A DNA stretch of 64,000 nucleotides. Origin: Sinomonas atrocyanea (GTDB lineage: Bacteria; Actinomycetota; Actinomycetes; Actinomycetales; Micrococcaceae). The notes under the pieces are model-generated. The model did not search any database. It saw nothing but the letters and a program-made list of their open reading frames with translations, and was not told where the DNA came from. The position numbers and the translations under genes were made by a program. How positions within the stretch are numbered: the first letter of the stretch is position 1; each line of letters starts with the position of its first letter. Location: contig NZ_JAUSRH010000007.1 of assembly GCF_030811715.1 (NCBI RefSeq), positions 1 through 64,000 on the forward strand, written 5' to 3'. Shown here one piece after another: positions 1 to 11,846 of the stretch.

Positions 1-135
1 CCCATTTGGCTTAATATTTTTTTTTTATTTGGTATTCCTCGTGGCACCCATCAGGCGGGTACAGGGTTTGGGGCAAACACCCCCCCGCGGGGGGGGGGCC
101 CCCCCCGGGCCCCACCCCCGCTTCGGGTGGGGTTC
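1..135. other. low-complexity edge sequence, no gene
   Basis: The first 60 bases are AT-rich, with a run of ten T residues at about 17-26. They are followed by long C and G homopolymer runs at about 90-110. Both features are unlike the rest of the window. I see no gene on either strand here apart from open frame running out of the regulator gene. It may be a contig or scaffold edge of poor quality, or an odd intergenic spacer. Confidence 0.5.
110..132 (-). terminator. hairpin downstream of the IclR-type gene
   Basis: CCCCACCC at 110-117 pairs with GGGTGGGG at 125-132 around a seven-base loop. It lies 33 bases past the stop codon of the minus-strand regulator. No U tract follows, as is common in high-GC actinobacteria, so termination is inferred from position and stem only. 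Confidence 0.45.
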
Positions 136-164
136 AGCTCGGGCGCCCGGAGGGGCGCGCCGGC

Positions 165-920
165 TCAGGTCCGGTTGAGCTCGGCCGAAATGCTCGCGGC
201 CGCCTCGCGCAGGAGAGGCACGGCACGCTCGCCGAACGACTCGTCGACGCGGGACACCGGGCCCGACACGGAGATGGCCGTGGGCGTCGGGGCGTTCGGG
301 ACGGCCATCGAGAAGCAGCGGACGCCGATCTCCTGCTCCTGCTCGTCGATCGCGTACCCGCGCGCGCGGATCTTGTCGAGGTCGGACAGCAACGACTCGA
401 TGTCGCCGAGGCTGTAGGCGGTGGGCGTCGGCATCCCCTGGCGCGCCACGATCGAGCGGACCTGGTCGTCCTCGAGCTGGGCGAGGATGGCCTTTCCGAC
501 CCCGGTGTCGTGCGTGTGGGCGCGCCGGCCCACCTCGGTGAACATGCGCATCGCATGGGGCGACGGGACCTGGGCGACGTAGATGACCATGTCGGAGTCG
601 AGGACCGCCATGTTGGCGGTCTCCCCGAGCCGCTCCACGAGCATGGCCAGCTGCGGCGCCGCCAGGGCCCCGAGCTGCTTGTTGGCCCCCTCGCCGAGGC
701 GGATCAGCCGCGGGCCGAGCGCATAGCGGCGGTTGGGCAGCTGGCGCACGTAGCCGAGGCTGACAAGCGTGCGCAGGAGCCGGTGGATCGTGGGCAGCGG
801 CAGCTCCGTCGAGGACGAGAGCTCGCTGAGGGTGACATCGCCGCCCGCATCCGTGATGAGCTCGAGGAGCTCGAAGACCCGCTCGACCGACTGGACGCCG
901 CCGGACGCCTTCTCTGCCAT
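165..920 (-). CDS. IclR-family transcriptional regulator
   Basis: A 251-residue protein, the usual length for IclR regulators. The N-terminal winged helix-turn-helix spans about residues 10-70 (VERVFELLELITDAGG, then LPLPTIHRLLRTLVSLGYV). A C-terminal effector-binding domain follows, with the family's VGKAILAQL and conserved SVSGP segments. I chose the ATG at 920 because GGAGGG lies just upstream; an in-frame ATG further up at 956 has no such site. The gene is divergent from malic enzyme and opens a glyoxylate and purine catabolic block. It is therefore a good candidate for an AllR-like repressor sensing glyoxylate or a ureide, but the ligand is inferred only. Operator-like boxes at 962-976 and 1075-1089 suggest autoregulation. 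Confidence 0.92.
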   Translation of the reverse strand: MAEKASGGVQSVERVFELLELITDAGGDVTLSELSSSTELPLPTIHRLLRTLVSLGYVRQLPNRRYALGPRLIRLGEGANKQLGALAAPQLAMLVERLGETANMAVLDSDMVIYVAQVPSPHAMRMFTEVGRRAHTHDTGVGKAILAQLEDDQVRSIVARQGMPTPTAYSLGDIESLLSDLDKIRARGYAIDEQEQEIGVRCFSMAVPNAPTPTAISVSGPVSRVDESFGERAVPLLREAAASISAELNRT

Positions 921-961
921 GGTTCCCTCCTGGGTGCCGCCGGACTGTTCCGGCAAAAATT

Positions 962-976
962 ATCCGCATCCCGGAA
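962..976. promoter_or_regulatory. candidate IclR-type operator, regulator side
   Basis: ATCC-N7-GGAA is an imperfect inverted repeat 42 bases upstream of the regulator's ATG. A related half site, TTCCACGATAC, follows at 988-998. The same architecture recurs at 1075-1089, 14170-14184 and 6984-6998. Binding by the adjacent IclR protein is inferred from position and recurrence. Confidence 0.45.
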
Positions 977-1047
977 ACTTGCGGCATTTCCACGATACCC
1001 CACCGGGGACACGCCGACTAGGCGGTCTTGACCTCCGGGCTCGGTAC

Positions 1048-1089
1048 TTGTTTTTCCAAGATACAGAGAATAATATCCGTAGTACGGAA
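1048..1089 (+). promoter_or_regulatory. malic enzyme promoter with overlapping operator
   Basis: TTGTTT at 1048-1053 and TAATAT at 1071-1076 are separated by 17 bases, a good sigma-70-type promoter. ATCC-GTAGTAC-GGAA at 1075-1089 contains the perfect 13-base palindrome TCCGTAGTACGGA and overlaps the -10 element and likely start point. This is the geometry expected for repression. A half site, TTCCAAGATAC, sits in the spacer at 1054-1064. Confidence 0.55.
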
Positions 1090-1133
1090 AAAGAGCCACT
1101 GAGGCGGATGCCTCCCGATCCAAGGACGATTCA

Positions 1134-2516
1134 ATGGCGAGTCCCAGCCCCGGCAACTCCATCACCCTGCGCGTCGACGCTCCCAGCCGCATCAGCATCA
1201 CGAGCGAGCTCGCGGCTGCCGTCGCGGCGGCGGGTGCGCCCGTCACTGCCCTGGACATCAGCGAGTCCCACCACGACCAGCTCGTCGTCGACATCACGTG
1301 CAACACCACCTCGGAGCAGCACGCGGAGCAGGTCGCGGCGGCGCTCGAGGCCCTCGAGGGCGTGGCCGTCCGCAAGGTCTCGGACCGCACCTTCCTCATG
1401 CACCTCGGCGGCAAGCTCGAGGTCGTCCCGAAGGTTCCCCTCCGCAACCGCGACGACCTCTCGCGCGCCTACACGCCCGGCGTCGCCCGCGTGTGCCGCG
1501 CGATCGCGGAGAACCCCGACGACGCCCGCCGCCTCACCATCAAGCGCAACACCGTCGCGGTGGTCACCGACGGCACCGCCGTGCTCGGCCTCGGCGACAT
1601 CGGCCCCGCGGCGGCCCTGCCGGTCATGGAGGGCAAGGCCGCGCTCTTCAAGCAGTTCGCCAACGTCGACGCCTGGCCCGTCTGCCTCGACACCAAGGAC
1701 ACCGAGGAGATCATCCGGATCGTCAAGGCCCTCGCCCCCGTGTACGGCGGCGTGAACCTCGAGGACATCGCGGCGCCGCGCTGCTTCGAGATCGAGGCCC
1801 GCCTCCGCGAGGAACTCGACATCCCGGTCTTCCACGACGACCAGCACGGCACCGCGATCGTCACGCTCGCCGCCCTCGTGAACGCCCTCAAGATCGTCCA
1901 GAAGAAGATCGAGGACGTCCGCATCGTCGTCTCCGGCGTCGGCGCCGCGGGCAACGCGATCATCCAGCTCCTCCAGGCGCAGGGCGCGCGCAACATCATC
2001 GCGTGCGACCGCAAGGGCGCCATCCACCGCGGCCAGCAGCACACCGATGCGCACCGCATCTGGATCGCGGAGAACACGAACCCGGAGGCCTTCTCCGGCA
2101 CGCTCGTCGAGGCCCTCAAGGGCTCGGACGTGTTCATCGGCGTCTCTGCGCCGAACCTGTTCGGCCCCGAGGCGGTCGCTACCATGGCCGACCAGGCGAT
2201 CGTCTTCGCGATGGCCAACCCGGACCCGGAGACCGACCCCATCGCCGCGGCGGACCACGCCGCCGTCGTCGCCACCGGCCGCAGCGACTTCCCGAACCAG
2301 ATCAACAACGTGCTCGCGTTCCCGGGAGTCTTCCGCGGCCTGCTCGACGCTGGCGTGGCGGACATCACCCCTGAGATGCTGGTGGCCGCGGCCCAGGCCA
2401 TCGCGGCCCGCGTCTCCGACGAGGAGCTCAACGCGAGCTTCATCATCCCGAGCGTGTTCGATCCGCACGTCGCCCAGGACGTCGCCGCCGCCATCGTCGC
2501 GGCCGTGCAGGCATAG
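1134..2516 (+). CDS. NAD(P)-dependent malic enzyme with N-terminal ACT domain
   Basis: Oxidatively decarboxylates malate to pyruvate and CO2. The protein is 460 residues. An ACT-like regulatory domain covers about residues 12-85. The malic enzyme N-domain follows with SRAYTPGVARVCRAI and the metal- and substrate-binding HDDQHGTAI. The C-terminal NAD-binding Rossmann domain carries VVSGVGAAGNAI. It is the first gene of a run with malate synthase, so it can drain the malate made from glyoxylate. Cofactor preference cannot be read here. An AAGGA element precedes the ATG. Confidence 0.93.
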   Translation: MASPSPGNSITLRVDAPSRISITSELAAAVAAAGAPVTALDISESHHDQLVVDITCNTTSEQHAEQVAAALEALEGVAVRKVSDRTFLMHLGGKLEVVPKVPLRNRDDLSRAYTPGVARVCRAIAENPDDARRLTIKRNTVAVVTDGTAVLGLGDIGPAAALPVMEGKAALFKQFANVDAWPVCLDTKDTEEIIRIVKALAPVYGGVNLEDIAAPRCFEIEARLREELDIPVFHDDQHGTAIVTLAALVNALKIVQKKIEDVRIVVSGVGAAGNAIIQLLQAQGARNIIACDRKGAIHRGQQHTDAHRIWIAENTNPEAFSGTLVEALKGSDVFIGVSAPNLFGPEAVATMADQAIVFAMANPDPETDPIAAADHAAVVATGRSDFPNQINNVLAFPGVFRGLLDAGVADITPEMLVAAAQAIAARVSDEELNASFIIPSVFDPHVAQDVAAAIVAAVQA

Positions 2517-2580
2517 TTCCCCAGCAGCAGAACAACCAGGCCCCAGGGAGAAACCCGGACACCGGGAGAAGGAGGATGGC

Positions 2581-4178
<1,598 letters not shown>

Positions 4179-4179
<1 letters not shown>

Positions 4180-5543
4180 TGAGCGAGCCCCGCGCGGATC
4201 TGGGCCAGACGGCCCGAGTGCTCGACGACGCCGACCTCGCCCGCATCGACGCCAGCCTCGCCGACACGGACCGGCTGCTCCACGAGGGCTACCCCGGTGA
4301 CTCGGGCACCCGCCAGCCCGTCCACACGGTGTACGTGCCCGCGGACCGCGTCTCCCCGCAGCTCGCTGCGGAGTGGGGTGCCGCCGCGCTCGCCGCCGCG
4401 GACGAGGCCGGCGGGCTCGAGGCCCTCGCCCGCCGCGTGGGGCTCGCCCCCGACCTCGCAGCCGAGGTCGCATCCCGGGTCGACGCCAAGCTGCGCACCG
4501 AGCCCATCGAGGACCTCCGCATCGACTTCGAGGACGGCTACCTCGCCCCCGCGAGGGCCGCGAAGGCCGGCGGCGACGCCAACGCGACGGAGGACGCCGA
4601 GGCGGTCCGGGCGGCGGACGGCGTCGCCGGCGCGCTGGAGGCGGCTGCCCGCGGCACGGGAAGCGCGACGCCGTTCGTCGGCATCCGCTTCAAGTGCTTC
4701 GAGGAGCCCACGCGCCGGCGCGGCCTTCGGACGCTCGAGCTGTTCGTGGGCCGCCTCGTGGAGCGGCTCGGATCCGAGGGCCTCCCGGAGGGCCTCATCC
4801 TGACCCTGCCCAAGGTGACCACGGTCGACCAGGTCAAGGCGATGGTGTTCGCCCTCGAGCGGCTCGAGTCCTCCCTCGGGCTCCCCCAGGGGCGCCTCGG
4901 CTTCGAGGTCCAGGTCGAGACGCCGCAGCTGATCATCGGCCCGGACGGCTCGCACCCGGTCGCCCAGCTGCCGCACCTCGCGGACCAGCGCATCACGGCC
5001 CTGCACTACGGCACCTACGACTACTCGGCATCACTGCAGATCGCCGCCGCATACCAGTCGATGGAGCACCCGGCCGCCGACTTCGCCAAGGAGGTCATGC
5101 AGCTCGCCGTCGCGGGAACGGGGATCCGCCTCTCCGACGGCTCGACCAACATCCTCCCGCTCGGCGACGCCGACCAGCGTCTGGCGGCCTGGCAGCTGCA
5201 CGCGCGGCTCGTCCGCCGCTCCCTCGAGCGCGGCTACTACCAGGGCTGGGACCTCCACGCCCACCAGCTGCCCACGCGGTACATCGCCACGTACGCGTTC
5301 TACCGCGAGGGGCTCGACGCCGCCACGACCCGCCTGCGCAACTACGTGCAGCAGACCACCGGCGCCGTCCTCGACGAGCCCGCCACGGCCCGCGCCCTCG
5401 CGGCCTTCGTGCTCCGCGGCGTCCAGTGCGGGGCGGTCGGCGCCGACGAGGTGCACGCCTCGACGGGCCTGGGCGAGCTCGAGCTCACGCACCTGGCGCA
5501 TCCACGGCTGGCCGACACGCATCCGGCCGCCGCCCCGAACTGA
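4179..5543 (+). CDS. DUF6986 HpcH/HpaI aldolase-like protein
   Basis: A 454-residue protein I recognise as the actinobacterial DUF6986 family, related to HpcH/HpaI and citrate-lyase beta-type TIM-barrel enzymes. Visible features are the acidic DLRIDFEDGY segment near residue 110, FKCFEEPTRRR, the substrate-barrel segment GFEVQVETPQLI, and a conserved TALHYGTYDYSA. The reaction is not known to me. Translational coupling to malate synthase, and the next gene making ureidoglycolate, suggest an aldol or Claisen-type step on glyoxylate or a related acyl-CoA. Some older annotations call such proteins phosphoenolpyruvate kinases; nothing in the sequence supports that. Confidence 0.8.
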
Positions 5544-5559
5544 CCCAAGGAAGGGACAC

Positions 5560-6372
5560 ATGGGCAAGTACTACTACCCCGAGGGCGGCCTGCCGCCCCA
5601 GACGCACCTGACCACCGAGCGCGCCATCGTCACCGAGGCGTACACGGTCATCCCGAAGGGCGTCCTGACGGACATCGTCACGAGCAACCTCCCAGGGTTC
5701 ACCAACACCCGTTCGTGGATCATCGCCCGGCCCATCTCGGGCTTCGCCACGACCTTCTCGCAGCTGATCGTTGAGATCGGCCCGGGTGGCGGCGCCCCCA
5801 AGGCCGAGTTCGAGGCCGGCGTCGAAGGCGTCGTGTTCGTCGTCAAGGGCACCGTGAACCTCACCCTGGGCGGGGAGGTCCACGAGCTCGGCGAGGGCGG
5901 GTACGCCTATCTGGCCGCCGGCGACGAGTGGGGCCTGGAGAACGTCTCGGAGGACATCGTCTCGTTCCATTGGATCCGCAAGGCCTACGAGCGGCTCGAG
6001 GGCTACGAGGCCAAGAGCTTCGTCACCTCGGACGCCGAGGTCGCTCCGCGCGAGATGCCGGACGTGGACGGCGTCTGGAAGACGACCCGCTTCGTCGACC
6101 CTGACGACCTCGCGCACGACATGCACGTGAACATCGTGACGTTCCAGCCGGGCGGGGTCATCCCGTTCCCGGAGACCCATGTCATGGAGCACGGCCTCTA
6201 CGTCCTGTCGGGCAAGGCCATGTACCTGCTCAACAACGACTGGGTCGAGGTCGAGGCCGGCGACTTCATGTGGCTGCGCGCCTTCTGCCCCCAGGCCTGC
6301 TACGCCGGCGGCCCGGGCGAGTTCCGCTACCTCCTCTACAAGGACGTCAACCGCCAGGTGAAGCTCACCTGA
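5560..6372 (+). CDS. allE: (S)-ureidoglycine aminohydrolase, bicupin
   Basis: Hydrolyses (S)-ureidoglycine to (S)-ureidoglycolate and ammonia in allantoate breakdown. The 270-residue length and two cupin halves are typical of AllE/YlbA. The N-terminal half has TERAIVTEAYTVIPKGV and the C-terminal half the metal-site strand FPETHVMEHGLYVLSGK, ending in RYLLYKDVNRQVKL. An AAGGAAGGG site precedes the ATG 16 bases after the previous stop, so it belongs to the malate synthase operon. The enzyme that makes its substrate (allantoate amidohydrolase) is not in the window. Confidence 0.92.
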   Translation: MGKYYYPEGGLPPQTHLTTERAIVTEAYTVIPKGVLTDIVTSNLPGFTNTRSWIIARPISGFATTFSQLIVEIGPGGGAPKAEFEAGVEGVVFVVKGTVNLTLGGEVHELGEGGYAYLAAGDEWGLENVSEDIVSFHWIRKAYERLEGYEAKSFVTSDAEVAPREMPDVDGVWKTTRFVDPDDLAHDMHVNIVTFQPGGVIPFPETHVMEHGLYVLSGKAMYLLNNDWVEVEAGDFMWLRAFCPQACYAGGPGEFRYLLYKDVNRQVKLT

Positions 6373-6424
6373 GGACGTCCTCCGATCGCACGACGGCGGC
6401 ACTCGCCGCCCGTGCCCCTTGAGC

Positions 6425-6470
6425 ACGACGGCGCTGGTCGGCCTGGCACTGAGTCGGCCGGCGCCGTCGT
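6425..6470 (+). terminator. hairpin after allE
   Basis: ACGACGGCGC at 6425-6434 pairs with GCGCCGTCGT at 6461-6470. The long loop contains further GGCC pairing. It ends the malic enzyme-allE run and lacks a strong U tract. Confidence 0.6.
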
Positions 6471-6480
6471 ATCCACTCCC

Positions 6481-6513
6481 GGGCCCCCGGATGCCTCGAG
6501 CATTTGGGGGCCC
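6481..6513. terminator. second hairpin between convergent genes
   Basis: GGGCCCCC at 6481-6488 pairs with GGGGGCCC at 6506-6513. An inner ATGC/GCAT stem closes a five-base loop. It lies between the convergent allE and the small minus-strand gene and may act in both directions. Confidence 0.55.
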
Positions 6514-6553
6514 GGTGATGCGTTAACGGGCATCGCCCGTCTGGGTGGATCGG

Positions 6554-6859
6554 TCAGCCGCCCCGGCCGGAGCCCTCGACGACCTCGGAGGCGCCATCGT
6601 CGACAATGGCCGCCCGCTCGTCGTCGTCCTGGGGCGCGTCGTCCTGGTTCTGCGGCCGCCAGCTCAGATGCACGCAGGCGCCGCCCTCCTCCGCCTCGAT
6701 GCGCATCACGATGTCCTGTCCGATCAGGTGCTGGTGATCCAAGTAGCTGCGATCGGCCTGCGCGGACTCGAGCAGCCGCTTGAGCGCGACCGCCATCGCG
6801 CGTCCCCAGTCGTGCGGATCCTTGCTCGACGCGTGCTCCATTGCTCTGTACGTGACCAT
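6554..6859 (-). CDS. small conserved-looking hypothetical protein
   Basis: A 101-residue soluble protein I cannot assign to a family. The first half is helical and basic to neutral (HDWGRAMAVALKRLLESAQ); then comes a beta-like stretch (IVMRIEAEEGGACVHLSWRP) and a very acidic tail (QDDAPQDDDE). The GC-skewed codon use matches real genes here. It is convergent with allE and divergent from hyi. A weak GGGAAAG precedes the ATG. Function unknown. Confidence 0.6.
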   Translation of the reverse strand: MVTYRAMEHASSKDPHDWGRAMAVALKRLLESAQADRSYLDHQHLIGQDIVMRIEAEEGGACVHLSWRPQNQDDAPQDDDERAAIVDDGASEVVEGSGRGG

Positions 6860-6933
6860 GTCCCCATCTTTCCCTGACGGGGCCGCTGTTAACCAGAGAC
6901 CGAAGACTCATCCCCATCTGGTATCCAAAAGAG

Positions 6934-6998
6934 TTGACCGCGGTCACATCCGAGCCCTACACTTTCATTCAGAGAGAATTTATTTCCACTATCTGAAA
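6934..6998 (+). promoter_or_regulatory. hyi promoter with operator-like box
   Basis: TTGACC at 6934-6939 and TACACT at 6958-6963 are 18 bases apart, a clear promoter for the hyi-glxR operon. TTCC-ACTATCT-GAAA at 6984-6998, flanked by ATTTC and GAAAT, lies about 15-30 bases after the expected start point. It resembles the boxes near the IclR-type gene, so control by that regulator is plausible. Confidence 0.55.
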
Positions 6999-7028
6999 TC
7001 GAGTGGATCGATCGAGAGGGACCCGACG

Positions 7029-7820
7029 ATGACCTACACGGTGAACTGCTCCATCCTGCTGACCGAGCTGCCCCTGCTCGAGCGCCCCGCGGCCGCGAAG
7101 GCCGCAGGCTTCGACGCCGTGGAGTTCTGGTGGCCGTTCAGCGAGGCCGTCCCGGCGGACAAGGACGTCGACGCCTTCATCGCCGCGCTCGACAACGCGG
7201 GCGTGGCGCTCTCCGGGCTGAACTTCTTCGCCGGCGACATGCCCGCCGGGGACCGCGGCCTCGTGTCGTGGAAGGGCCGCTGCGGCGAGTTCAAGGACAA
7301 CATCGACGTGGTGGTCGGCATCGCCGAGCGCACCGGCACCAAGGCGTTCAACGCGCTCTACGGCAACCGCCTCGAGGGCTTCACCCCCGAGGAGCAGGAC
7401 GAGCTCGGCCTGAAGAACCTCGTCGCGGCCGCCCAGGGCGTCGCCAAGATCGGCGGCACGGTCCTCCTCGAGCCCGTCTCCGGCACCCCGGCCTACCCGC
7501 TCAAGACGGCGGCGGACGCCCTCGCGGTGATCGCCAAGACCCAGGACGCCGGCGTGGACAACGTCAAGCTCCTCGCCGACTTCTACCACCTGGCGGTCAA
7601 CGGCGACGACGTCGCCGCGGTGATCGAGGAGCACGCGAAGGACTTCGGCCACATCCAGATCGCCGACAACCCCGGCCGCGGCGCCCCCGGCACCGGCGCC
7701 CTCCCGCTCGGCGAGTGGATCAGCCGGTCCCGCGAGCTCGGCTACACCGGCTACATCGGCCTCGAGTACAAGGCGCCCCAGGCCGAGGCCTTCAAGTGGG
7801 CCATCCGCCCCGTCGCCTGA
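7029..7820 (+). CDS. hyi: hydroxypyruvate isomerase
   Basis: Interconverts hydroxypyruvate and tartronate semialdehyde. The 263-residue TIM-barrel (AP-endonuclease-2-like) protein shows AGFDAVEFWWPF near the N-terminus, VLLEPVS with the metal-binding Glu, LLADFYHL, GHIQIADNPGRGAPGTG and GLEYKAP at the C-terminus, all family hallmarks. The ATG at 7029 was preferred to the longer open frame because the family begins with YTVNCSILL and GAGAGGG lies upstream. It is the first gene of a glyoxylate-to-glycerate operon with glxR. Confidence 0.93.
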   Translation: MTYTVNCSILLTELPLLERPAAAKAAGFDAVEFWWPFSEAVPADKDVDAFIAALDNAGVALSGLNFFAGDMPAGDRGLVSWKGRCGEFKDNIDVVVGIAERTGTKAFNALYGNRLEGFTPEEQDELGLKNLVAAAQGVAKIGGTVLLEPVSGTPAYPLKTAADALAVIAKTQDAGVDNVKLLADFYHLAVNGDDVAAVIEEHAKDFGHIQIADNPGRGAPGTGALPLGEWISRSRELGYTGYIGLEYKAPQAEAFKWAIRPVA

Positions 7821-7864
7821 CCGGCCGCCAACCACCACCTCCCAGAGACTTCAAGGAGAACAGC

Positions 7865-8743
7865 ATGAGCAACGTCGCAGTCATCGGCCTCGGCATCATG
7901 GGCCTCCCCATGGCCGTCAACCTCGTCAAGGCCGGCCACTCCGTCACCGGCTACAACCGCAGCGAGGACAAGGTCAACAAGCTTGCCGCCGAGGGCGGCA
8001 AGGGGGCCAAGAGCATCGCAGAGGCCGTCAAGGACGCCGAGGTCATCATCACGATGGTCCCGGACTCCCCCGACGTCGAGGGCGTCGTCTCCGGCCCCGA
8101 CGGCGTCTTCGCGAACGCGCCGAAGGGCGCGCTCTGGATCGACGCGTCCTCGATCCGCCCCGACGTCTCGGCGCGCCTGGCCGCCGAGGCCCGCGAGGCA
8201 GGCATCCGCCCCCTCGATGCCCCCGTCTCGGGCGGCGAGCAGGGCGCGATCGACGCCGTGCTGTCCATCATGGTCGGCGGCGAGAAGGCTGACTTCGACG
8301 CCGCCCTCCCGATCCTCGAGGCCGTCGGCAGGACCATCGTCCACGTCGGCCCCTCCGGCTCCGGCCAGACCGTCAAGGCCGCGAACCAGCTCATCGTCGC
8401 CGTGAACATCCAGGCCCTCGCCGAGGCCGTCGTGTTCCTCGAGGCCTACGGCGTGGACACCGACGCCGCGCTGAAGGTCCTCGGCGGCGGCCTGGCCGGC
8501 TCGAAGGTCCTGGACCAGAAGGGCCAGAAGATGCTCGACCGCAACTTCGACCCCGGCTTCCGCCTGGCCCTCCACAACAAGGACCTCGGCATCGTCACCT
8601 CCGCGGCCCGCGAGGCCGGGGTCGTGGTGCCGCTCGGCGCGGCGGTCGCCCAGCTCGTCTCGGCCCTCGTGGCCCGCGGCGACGGCGGCCTCGACCACTC
8701 GGGCCTCTTCAAGCTCACTGCCGAGCTTTCCGGCAAGAGCTGA
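7865..8743 (+). CDS. glxR: 2-hydroxy-3-oxopropionate (tartronate semialdehyde) reductase
   Basis: Reduces tartronate semialdehyde to D-glycerate with NAD(P)H. The 292-residue beta-hydroxyacid dehydrogenase has the N-terminal Rossmann motif [11 protein letters not shown], the substrate-binding [11 protein letters not shown], and the catalytic lysine in [18 protein letters not shown] precedes the ATG, 44 bases after hyi. Its neighbours gcl, hyi and glycerate kinase make tartronate semialdehyde, rather than hydroxyisobutyrate, the likely substrate. Compare the separate mmsB at 59485. Confidence 0.93.
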   Translation: MSNVAVIGLGIMGLPMAVNLVKAGHSVTGYNRSEDKVNKLAAEGGKGAKSIAEAVKDAEVIITMVPDSPDVEGVVSGPDGVFANAPKGALWIDASSIRPDVSARLAAEAREAGIRPLDAPVSGGEQGAIDAVLSIMVGGEKADFDAALPILEAVGRTIVHVGPSGSGQTVKAANQLIVAVNIQALAEAVVFLEAYGVDTDAALKVLGGGLAGSKVLDQKGQKMLDRNFDPGFRLALHNKDLGIVTSAAREAGVVVPLGAAVAQLVSALVARGDGGLDHSGLFKLTAELSGKS

Positions 8744-8805
8744 CCCACGACGGCGACCACTCGCCGTCGTCCGCGCGGCACGCCAGCGGCGCGTACCCAC
8801 AGACA

Positions 8806-8837
8806 GCCGGCCCCGGGCGCGCAACCTCGGGGCCGGC
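8806..8837 (+). terminator. hairpin between glxR and gcl
   Basis: GCCGGCCCCG at 8806-8815 pairs perfectly with CGGGGCCGGC at 8828-8837 around a 12-base loop. It may terminate hyi-glxR or act as a partial terminator ahead of gcl. Confidence 0.6.
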
Positions 8838-8883
8838 CCCATTCCCGCCTCTTCCACCCACTTCACCACCAAGGAGCTCCGAC

Positions 8884-10671
<1,788 letters not shown>

Positions 10672-10700
10672 GCGGACGCGGAAGGCACGGAGCAGAACCG

Positions 10701-11846
10701 ATGAAGATCGTCCTCGCCCCCGACAAGTTCAAGGGCTCCCTGACCGCCCCCGAGGTGGCCGAGGCGCTCGCGGAGGGCCTCCGCGCGGTGCTCCCGGAGG
10801 CCGAGCTCGTCCTGGTCCCCGTGGCCGACGGCGGCGAGGGCACCGTGACGGCGGCGCTCGGCGCGGGCTTCACCCCGCGCCGGGCGGCCGTGGCCGGCCC
10901 CACCGGGGCCACCCTCACGGCGGAGTTCGCCGTGTCCGGCACCCGCGCCGTCATCGAGATGGCCGCCGCGTCCGGCCTCGACGTCCTCCCGGGCGGCGTC
11001 AAGGACGCCCGCGGCGCGACCAGCCTCGGCACCGGCCAGCTCATCCGCGCCGCCCTCGATGCCGGCTGCCGGGACATCGTCCTGGGCGTCGGCGGCAGCG
11101 CCTGCACCGACGGCGGGGCGGGCATGCTCGCCGGCCTCGGCGCGCGCTTCACGGACGACGCCGGCGCGGACCTCCCGCTCGGCGGCGCGGCGCTCGCGCG
11201 GGTCGCCGCTGCGGACCTGTCGGACCTCGACACCCGGCTGGACCTGGCGCACCTGACCCTCGCGGCCGACGTCGACAATCCCCTCACCGGCCCCCGCGGC
11301 GCCGCCGCGGTGTTCGGCCCCCAGAAGGGGGCCTCGCCGTCGGACGTCGAGGAGCTCGACGCTGCCCTCGAGAGGTTCGCCGCCGTCCTCGGTGCTGCGA
11401 TGGGGCCGGCGGCCGCGGCCGCCAAGGACCAGCCCGGGGCGGGCGCCGCCGGCGGCGTCGGCTACGCGGCCCTGGCCCTGGGCGCGACACGGCGCCGCGG
11501 GATCGACGTCGTCGTCGAGTTCACGGGACTGCGCGAGAAGCTCGCCGGCGCCGACCTCGTCGTCACCGGCGAGGGCAGCCTCGACATCCAGAGCCTCTCC
11601 GGGAAGGCGCCGGTGGGCGTCGCGGCCGAGGCCCGGGCGCTCGGCGTCCCGGTGGTGGCGGTGTGCGGGCGCAGCCAGCTCGCGGACCCCGGCGCAGCCG
11701 GCTTCGACGCCGTGCACGCGCTCACGGACCTCGAGCCGGACGTCGAGGCGTGCATCCGCGGGGCGCGCAGCCTCGTGCGGCAGGTCGGGATCGACCTGGC
11801 CGCGTCTATCGTTGGAGACAAGAGCGGAAGGGAACCTGTGCGGTGA
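10701..11846 (+). CDS. glxK: glycerate 2-kinase, GarK/GlxK type
   Basis: Phosphorylates D-glycerate to 2-phosphoglycerate and so delivers glyoxylate carbon to glycolysis. The 381-residue length fits glycerate kinase type 1. Motifs are the N-terminal APDKFKGSLTAPEVA, VADGGEGT, VLGVGGSACTDGGAGM and the C-terminal VVTGEGSLDIQS. It ends inside the next gene: its TGA overlaps the GTG start of allantoinase by four bases, so the two are translationally coupled. Confidence 0.95.
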   Translation: MKIVLAPDKFKGSLTAPEVAEALAEGLRAVLPEAELVLVPVADGGEGTVTAALGAGFTPRRAAVAGPTGATLTAEFAVSGTRAVIEMAAASGLDVLPGGVKDARGATSLGTGQLIRAALDAGCRDIVLGVGGSACTDGGAGMLAGLGARFTDDAGADLPLGGAALARVAAADLSDLDTRLDLAHLTLAADVDNPLTGPRGAAAVFGPQKGASPSDVEELDAALERFAAVLGAAMGPAAAAAKDQPGAGAAGGVGYAALALGATRRRGIDVVVEFTGLREKLAGADLVVTGEGSLDIQSLSGKAPVGVAAEARALGVPVVAVCGRSQLADPGAAGFDAVHALTDLEPDVEACIRGARSLVRQVGIDLAASIVGDKSGREPVR

